A stretch of DNA of 64,000 nucleotides, from NCBI RefSeq assembly GCF_007655485.1, contig NZ_VJXQ01000001.1:166466-230465 (forward strand). The letters run 5' to 3'. The translations under genes and the position numbers were made by a program. The notes below the pieces were generated by a model. That model was not told the origin of the DNA. It made no database searches and saw nothing but the letters and a program-made list of their open reading frames with translations. Positions 59,512-64,000 of this stretch are shown in pieces. Each line of letters begins with the position of its first letter. Within the stretch, counting starts at the first letter, position 1. This DNA comes from Halobellus captivus. Lineage in GTDB: Archaea > Halobacteriota > Halobacteria > Halobacteriales > Haloferacaceae.

Positions 59512-59549
59512 GACCGGTCTAGATTGATCCGACCGGTCTAGATTGATCC
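59512..59549. repeat. perfect 19-base tandem duplication
   Basis: GACCGGTCTAGATTGATCC occurs twice head to tail (59512-59530 and 59531-59549) between dpsA and the GTP cyclohydrolase gene, downstream of the latter's stop. ACCGGT and TCTAGA inside the unit are palindromic. Confidence 0.6.
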
Positions 59550-59603
59550 ACCAGTACCGTTCGCGCGGTGGCATCGGTGCGGTCGGATCCGATCGTGTCC
59601 GGA

Positions 59604-60395
59604 TCAGTCCGTCGTCAGTTCGACGTCTTCGAGGGGCTGTTCGAACTCGACGTCGGTTCCGTCGTGGCGACACCGTTCGAGCGCGTGTTTGGCGTCCATT
59701 CCGGCCTCGTGGGGCGTGCTGGCGACGCCGACGCCGACCTTCAGTTCGACGCCCGCCTCGGATTCGACGTGATCGATCGCGTCGCGATAGTCCTCCGCGG
59801 TCATCGACGGGCAGATTGAGATGATGTTGTCGCCGCCGACGAAGAAGGAGAGCGCGCCGTACTCCTCGCGGAGATACCGCATCAGCGTCGCGTATCCCTG
59901 CTCGATCTGTATGAACGAGTCGAACTCGTTGAGCCGGTCCGTGTACTTGCCGGTGGCGTCGTTGACGTCGAAGTGAGCGATCTGGACGTCCTCGACGGTC
60001 CGGTCGGCGTCCGAGAGGAAATTCCCCGCTAGCACCTCGCGGCGGTTGCCGTCCTGGGCCGATCCGGCGCGCTGGAGGCCGTCCGTCGCCGATTCGAGCG
60101 CCTCGACGGGTGACGCGTCGATGCCGGTGCCGAGGCTGATCGTCACCGGATAGCGGTTGCCGATCGACTCTTGAAGGAGTTCGTGGCCGCTCTCGTCGAG
60201 GCCATTCGTGATCGCGACCATATTGTCGAATCGAGTGAAGAAGACGTAGCCGTCGCGACTTCCGACGAACTGGGCCAGATCGGCGAAGAGCCGGGACTGC
60301 AGCGTCTGCAAGTCCATCTCGCGGCGCGGATCCGGGGTCACGGTCCACGGCCCGTAGTTGTCGATCTGAACGAGTGTAAGCTGGGAGTTCGTCAC
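59604..60395 (-). CDS. arfA: GTP cyclohydrolase IIa (type III)
   Basis: The 263-residue enzyme of archaeal riboflavin and F420 synthesis converts GTP to FAPy. It starts QLTLVQIDNYGPWT, the signature of the family. Catalytic metal residues are seen in FVGGDNIISICP (about 177-188) and LGTGIDASPVEALESATDGLQ and GVASTPHEAGMDAKHALERCR in the second repeat. The downstream pathway enzyme RibH is encoded at 26425. The promoter region contains a 15-base direct repeat shared with the divergent DJ-1 gene. Confidence 0.93.
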   Translation of the reverse strand: MTNSQLTLVQIDNYGPWTVTPDPRREMDLQTLQSRLFADLAQFVGSRDGYVFFTRFDNMVAITNGLDESGHELLQESIGNRYPVTISLGTGIDASPVEALESATDGLQRAGSAQDGNRREVLAGNFLSDADRTVEDVQIAHFDVNDATGKYTDRLNEFDSFIQIEQGYATLMRYLREEYGALSFFVGGDNIISICPSMTAEDYRDAIDHVESEAGVELKVGVGVASTPHEAGMDAKHALERCRHDGTDVEFEQPLEDVELTTD

Positions 60396-60511
60396 GTTCG
60401 TTTCGTGGGACCTCGCGTATATGCCTCTTTCCGTATCAGATCGGATTACCTTCTCAGTATTGAGATACAGTTGTGAAAGTCGCCCTTGGGAGCCATCGAA
60501 CGGAGGGACAA

Positions 60512-60541
60512 CGAATCGTGAGACAACGAATCGTGAGACAA
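60512..60541. repeat. 15-base direct repeat in a divergent promoter
   Basis: CGAATCGTGAGACAA twice in tandem (60512-60526, 60527-60541), with partial copies on either side. It lies between the divergent GTP cyclohydrolase and DJ-1 genes, a possible site for a shared regulator. Confidence 0.5.
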
Positions 60542-60607
60542 TGAACCGAGGAAGATCGACGGAACGGTTATTGACACAGAACGTGAACGATAAATTGGGT
60601 ACAACCG

Positions 60608-61225
60608 ATGGGAAAACAGATCCTGATGATCGTCGGCGACTTCGGCGAGGACTACGAGACGATGGTACCGTATCAAGCCCTGGAGATGGTCGGGCACGAC
60701 GTGGACACCGTCTGTCCCGACAAGGAGGCGGGTGAAAAGATCAAGACGGCCATCCACGACTTCCGCGGAGATCAGACGTACCTCGAAACGCGCGGGCACG
60801 ACTTCGAGGTGAACGCGACGATGGATGACATCGACCCCGCCGACTACGACGCGCTGGTCGTCCCCGGCGGGCGGGCACCGGAGTACCTCCGCACGTACGA
60901 CGAGGTACTGAACGCCGTCCGGCACTTCTTCGAGACCGACAAACCCGTGGCAGCGGTGTGTCACGGCCCGCAGATTCTGGCGGCCGCGGGCGTTCTCGAC
61001 GGCTACGAGATGACGGCCTATCCGGCGGTGCGCGCGGAGGTCGAGGCGGCGGGCTGTTCGTGGGTCGACGAGGTGACCGTCGACGGCAACCTCGTCACCG
61101 GGCAGGCGTGGCCCGACCACCCCGAGTGGCTCGCGGCGTTTCTCGACCTCCTCGGGACGGAGATCGAAACCGGCGAGGCGGCCGTCGCCGACGACTTACG
61201 CGAATCGGCTTCCATCGACGATTGA
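60608..61225 (+). CDS. DJ-1/PfpI family protein
   Basis: The 205-residue protein has the DJ-1 fold: LMIVGDFGEDYETMVP at the start with the acidic partner residue, VVPGGRAPEYLR (about 80-91) and the nucleophile-elbow cysteine in AAVCHGPQILAAAGVL (about 117-132). Related proteins are deglycases, proteases (PfpI) or stress chaperones; function in haloarchaea is unsettled. It is divergent from the GTP cyclohydrolase gene across 212 bases. Confidence 0.9.
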   Translation: MGKQILMIVGDFGEDYETMVPYQALEMVGHDVDTVCPDKEAGEKIKTAIHDFRGDQTYLETRGHDFEVNATMDDIDPADYDALVVPGGRAPEYLRTYDEVLNAVRHFFETDKPVAAVCHGPQILAAAGVLDGYEMTAYPAVRAEVEAAGCSWVDEVTVDGNLVTGQAWPDHPEWLAAFLDLLGTEIETGEAAVADDLRESASIDD

Positions 61226-61292
61226 CGCCGGAATGGGTGGAAAACAGCCACCGGGTGGTGTTTTTGCACTGCGTGGTAATGTCTGACAAAGA

Positions 61293-61299
61293 TTTATAT
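61293..61299 (+). promoter_or_regulatory. TATA box of the 57-residue protein gene
   Basis: TTTATAT, 24-30 bases before the ATG at 61323. It supports translation of the short frame. Confidence 0.5.
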
Positions 61300-61322
61300 T
61301 TCAGAACAGCGTTCAGGCTCGT

Positions 61323-61496
61323 ATGGAAAGTCAGCCGAACAGCCCGTACGTCTACTCCGAGGACGTCTCGGAACCGGCGGAACCGTACGTCTCACACGAC
61401 GAAATCGAGGAAACGTCTCCTCCGGACCCGGAGGGACGAGACGTGATCATCGCCGACGGCCAGGCGATGAGCTTCCGCGCGTATCACCGTCGGTGA
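61323..61496 (+). CDS. small acidic protein, function unknown
   Basis: A 57-residue protein MESQPNSPYVYSEDV ending GQAMSFRAYHRR. The first 40 residues are acidic and Pro-rich with two PYV-type repeats (SPYVYSEDVSEP, EPYVSHDEIEE); the end is a short beta-like stretch VIIADGQAMSF. A clear TATA box at the leaderless spacing supports it being real. I do not recognise the family. Confidence 0.55.
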   Translation: MESQPNSPYVYSEDVSEPAEPYVSHDEIEETSPPDPEGRDVIIADGQAMSFRAYHRR

Positions 61497-61533
61497 CGCA
61501 CGGATATTTTCGCCGCTATCGTCGATCGATCCG

Positions 61534-61932
61534 TTAGAACGCGTCGCCGTGGACGGTCGCGTCCGCCCGTAGCTCCGCTCGGAGCGCCGAGTGAACGTGG
61601 CAGATCCCTTCCGCGCGTTCGAGGATCTCCGCCAGCGTCTCGTCGTCGAGGTCGGCCTCGACGTAGATGTCGAAGCGGATCGCTTCGAGGTCGTCGTCGT
61701 CATCGAGGTCGGCGTCGGCGTCGATCTGGACCTTGCCGAGGTCGTCGTGTCCGCGCTGTTGACCGCCGACGCGGAACGCGGGCAGGAAACAGGACGCGTA
61801 GTCGGCGACGAGCACGGAGTTCGGGTCCGGTCCCGCTTCGCCGAGTGCGTCGATCGTGAGTTCGAAGTCGCCGACCTGGCTGGTACTCGCAAAGCCTTCC
61901 TCGCTGACGGTCGAAGTCTGAATGTCGCTCAT
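61534..61932 (-). CDS. OsmC family protein
   Basis: The 132-residue protein matches the OsmC/Ohr fold: the N-terminal beta region SQVGDFELTIDALGEAGPDPNSVLVADYASCFLPAF with the first redox Cys in the SCF motif (about residue 48). The second half is a C-terminal helix and strand with EGICHVHSAL (second Cys, about 110). Such proteins reduce organic hydroperoxides. The spacing of the two cysteines fits the family. An acidic DADADLDDDDDLE loop is inserted at about 70-83. Confidence 0.85.
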   Translation of the reverse strand: MSDIQTSTVSEEGFASTSQVGDFELTIDALGEAGPDPNSVLVADYASCFLPAFRVGGQQRGHDDLGKVQIDADADLDDDDDLEAIRFDIYVEADLDDETLAEILERAEGICHVHSALRAELRADATVHGDAF

Positions 61933-62044
61933 TCCGTCCGGGTGAACGGACGGGACTGCCCTAAAGGTTGCCGACCGGGTCGTTTTCGCCCCGATCTGCG
62001 ACGGTTGATTGCGTTAGCACCGCTCGATTCGGTCGACGGCCGCG

Positions 62045-62767
62045 CTATTCGAGCGTGAACGACTCGTCGCCGTCGAGGACGTGGACCTCGGTGTCGGATC
62101 CCGTCGCCTTCACCTCGCGGACGTAGTCGTCGGTGTCGATCTCGATCGGCGGGAACGAGTCGTAGTGCATCGGGAAGGCGTGGTCGACGTCGAGCCAGTC
62201 GGTCGCGATCGCCGCCTGCACCGGACCCATCGTGTAGTGATCGCCGATCGGGAGCGCCGCGGCGTCGGGTTCGAGGTACGCGCCGATCACGTCGCGCATC
62301 TCGGACATCAGGCCGGTATCCCCGGCGTGATAGAACGTCGCCGCGTCCGCGTCGGACTCCTGCGTGGGCTTCTTGTCGCTGAGGAGGAAGCCGACCGGAA
62401 TTCCGAGACTGTGTTCGTAGCCCGTGTTCAGTCCGTTCGTGTGATCCGCGCGGTGCATCGTCACGAACGCCTCGCCGCACTCGACGGTCCCGCCTATGTT
62501 CATCCCGATGCTCTCCGAGAAGCCGACTTCCGCCTCCATATAGCCGGTCATCTCCGGGACGCCGACGACCGTCGCGTCGGTGAACGCCCCGGCATCGGCG
62601 ATGTGGTCGGCGTGTCCGTGGGTGAGAAGCAGGTAATCGGGCGTCCCGACCTCATCTGCGGAGAGGCTGGTTTTCGGGTTGTCGAAGAACGGGTCGATCA
62701 AGAAGGTGGTGCCGTCGACGTCGACGTGCCACGTGGAGTGGCCGTGCCAGGTGAGTTCCATCGTCAT
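62045..62767 (-). CDS. UPF0173-type metallo-beta-lactamase fold hydrolase
   Basis: The 240-residue protein has the metal motif THGHADHI (about 49-56), preceded by GHSTWHV at the N-terminus, a second His in [10 protein letters not shown], Asp in HAGDTGLM and a final His in FPMHYDSFP. This UPF0173 group is found in most haloarchaea and has an unknown substrate. A second Met (62761) would give the common start MELTWHGHS; an AGGTG-like sequence precedes the first ATG. Confidence 0.88.
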   Translation of the reverse strand: MTMELTWHGHSTWHVDVDGTTFLIDPFFDNPKTSLSADEVGTPDYLLLTHGHADHIADAGAFTDATVVGVPEMTGYMEAEVGFSESIGMNIGGTVECGEAFVTMHRADHTNGLNTGYEHSLGIPVGFLLSDKKPTQESDADAATFYHAGDTGLMSEMRDVIGAYLEPDAAALPIGDHYTMGPVQAAIATDWLDVDHAFPMHYDSFPPIEIDTDDYVREVKATGSDTEVHVLDGDESFTLE

Positions 62768-62913
62768 CGTCCACCTCGATATTCTACCGGATCGACAATA
62801 AAGCGTACTGTCGAGGTGCTTGGGTTCACCGCGCGGCGGTCGCGAAGAACACGGGGGGAGAGGGATCTGACGAGATGGAAAGAACGAAACGACGCGGGAA
62901 CGACACGGTCGGT

Positions 62914-63648
62914 ATGCACACGGTCAGATTCAGAGATCCCGCAGGATCGATCCGAATAGGCGAGTGGTACGGCGACGGCGTCTCCTTCGGCGGCGAGACG
63001 TACGATCTCGACGAGGTCGACGTCCTTCCGCCCACCGAGCCGACGAAGATCGTCTGCGTCGGCCGCAACTACGCCGATCACGCGGCGGAGATGGACAACG
63101 AGATCCCCGACCGCCCGCTGCTCTTTCTGAAGCCGCCGAACACGCTCTCGGGTCACGGCGACACGGTGACGCTTCCGGCCGGGAAAGAGCGCATCGACCA
63201 CGAGGCGGAGATCGCGGTCGTGATCGAGAAGGCGGCGCGGAACGTCGACGCCGACGACGCGATGGACTACGTCGCGGGGTTCACCTGCCTGAACGACCTC
63301 TCGAACCGCGACGATCAGCAGCAGGAGACGAACTGGGTCCGCGGAAAGGCGTTCGACAACGCCGCGCCGATGGGCCCGGTGCTCGCGACGCCCGAGGAGG
63401 TCCCCGCGGACGCCGCCATCGAACTGCGCGTCAACGGAGAGACCCGGCAGTCCTCCTCGCGGGAGCACCTGGCCTTTTCGGTGCCCGACCTGATCGAGGA
63501 GATCACGACGTATCTCACGCTCGAACCGGGTGACGTCATCGCGACCGGCACCCCCGCGGGAGTCGCCCCGCTCGAAGACGGCGATACCGTCGAAGTCGAA
63601 CTCGAAGGCGTCGGCGTCCTCGAACACGACGTCCGAATTCCCGAGTGA
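62914..63648 (+). CDS. fumarylacetoacetate hydrolase family protein
   Basis: The 244-residue protein has the FAH fold. Visible are [24 protein letters not shown] (metal-binding Glu pair), [14 protein letters not shown] and the C-terminal [19 protein letters not shown]. Related enzymes are acylpyruvases, oxaloacetate decarboxylases or 2-hydroxyhepta-2,4-diene-1,7-dioate isomerases; the N-terminal short domain and the GRNYADH start point to the acylpyruvase/oxaloacetate group. Start at 62914 ([11 protein letters not shown]); a longer frame adds 13 basic residues. Confidence 0.88.
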   Translation: MHTVRFRDPAGSIRIGEWYGDGVSFGGETYDLDEVDVLPPTEPTKIVCVGRNYADHAAEMDNEIPDRPLLFLKPPNTLSGHGDTVTLPAGKERIDHEAEIAVVIEKAARNVDADDAMDYVAGFTCLNDLSNRDDQQQETNWVRGKAFDNAAPMGPVLATPEEVPADAAIELRVNGETRQSSSREHLAFSVPDLIEEITTYLTLEPGDVIATGTPAGVAPLEDGDTVEVELEGVGVLEHDVRIPE

Positions 63649-63743
63649 CTCGGGAGGCCGAACGCGAATAAAACCGAGGGCGGCTGTCTCGGTCGTGTTT
63701 AGTTACGGATGACGAGTGAGGCGGACTGATTTCTTGCTGGTAT

Positions 63744-64000
63744 ATGGCAGAAACCGCCCGTCTCAACGGATGAACAGACTGGATTGATTTGGATTTTGTG
63801 GAGCGACAGCGGACACCCGAGCGCGCGATGAAGCTCGGTATTCAACTCCAGTTAGCGGGCCTCTCGCTGTCGAAACCCGTTTCAGTTCTCGAAGAACTGG
63901 GTATCGAGCAATCTCGCAAAGCACTATGATTGGGTGCAGAAGGCTGAATCACAGCCCACAGAGGAACGAAAATCGAATTATGTCACGGTTGGCGAAACCG
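63744..64000 (+). pseudogene. IS6 family transposase, disrupted and cut by the window edge
   Basis: The frame starts MAETARLNG, hits TGA at codon 10 (63771-63773), then continues as TDWIDLDFVERQRTPERA and MKLGIQLQLAGLSLS, matching the conserved N-terminus of haloarchaeal IS6-type transposases. At about 63924 two bases appear to be missing; similarity resumes in another frame as YDWVQKAESQPTEERKSNYVTVGET. With an in-frame stop and a frameshift this copy cannot make transposase. The catalytic DDE part lies beyond the window. The left terminal inverted repeat should lie between about 63660 and 63740 but I could not fix it. Confidence 0.75.

Noticed and set aside
63744-63950. TGA read-through or selenocysteine in the transposase
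   Set aside because: There is also a frameshift, and no selenocysteine element is visible; decay explains both.

Overview
The window comes from an extremely halophilic archaeon (class Halobacteria). The coding sequence is GC-rich and the proteins are acidic. Many genes have a TATA-like box about 27 bases before the start codon, as expected of leaderless haloarchaeal transcripts. Family content agrees: an 11-gene Nuo complex without NuoEFG, archaeal GTP cyclohydrolase, a ThiD-ThiN fusion, ADP-forming acetyl-CoA synthetase, form III RuBisCO, DpsA and several small proteins known only from haloarchaea. I cannot name the genus. I saw no rRNA, tRNA or CRISPR array.

Layout. 1-11.5 kb: a MATE exporter, a ZIP metal transporter with a metalloregulator-like operator, YbaK-type deacylase, the acd / phosphotransacetylase-like pair, two tiny proteins, a CBS-ParB fusion, a DHH phosphoesterase and an AhpD-like protein. 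11.7-22.1 kb: the nuo operon on the minus strand (A, B, CD, H, I, J1, J2, K, L, M, N), mostly joined by 4-base overlaps. 22.2-26.3 kb: purK-purE and a TIGR03663 glycosyltransferase. 26.4-29.4 kb: ribH, an aminotransferase and a second MATE protein. 29.5-33.7 kb: thiamine salvage genes (thiD-thiN, tenA) beside an NRAMP-fold transporter and an unknown P-loop protein; the tenA and NRAMP promoters share a 23-base element. 33.8-39 kb: Hel308 helicase, form III RuBisCO, a membrane protein and ribose-1,5-bisphosphate isomerase, the last two enzymes belonging to nucleotide-ribose recycling. 39-40.3 kb: thioredoxin and a winged-helix/membrane protein pair.

40.7-42.6 kb is the most unusual part. A ParA-type ATPase gene and a small acidic gene with a predicted ribbon-helix-helix end are preceded by an AT-rich array of contiguous degenerate 8-base repeats (28 in perfect register, consensus NGAWTCNN, best copies TGAWTCA plus one base). 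Further clusters lie before the parA start and across the stop codon of the second gene. I read this as a partition cassette whose centromere is a tandem octamer array.

42.7-64 kb: an aspartoacylase-like enzyme, macrodomain protein, inositol monophosphatase family enzyme, CopD-like protein, two PH-domain membrane proteins, the DabA-DabB inorganic carbon uptake pair, an Lrp regulator, an ABC exporter, a secreted PQQ-type sugar dehydrogenase, an Old Yellow Enzyme homologue, DpsA, GTP cyclohydrolase, DJ-1, OsmC, metallo-beta-lactamase and fumarylacetoacetate hydrolase family proteins, and at the right edge a broken IS6-type transposase. The metabolic themes are central carbon and acetate conversion, nucleotide and riboflavin/thiamine cofactor synthesis, CO2 handling and metal or stress homeostasis.
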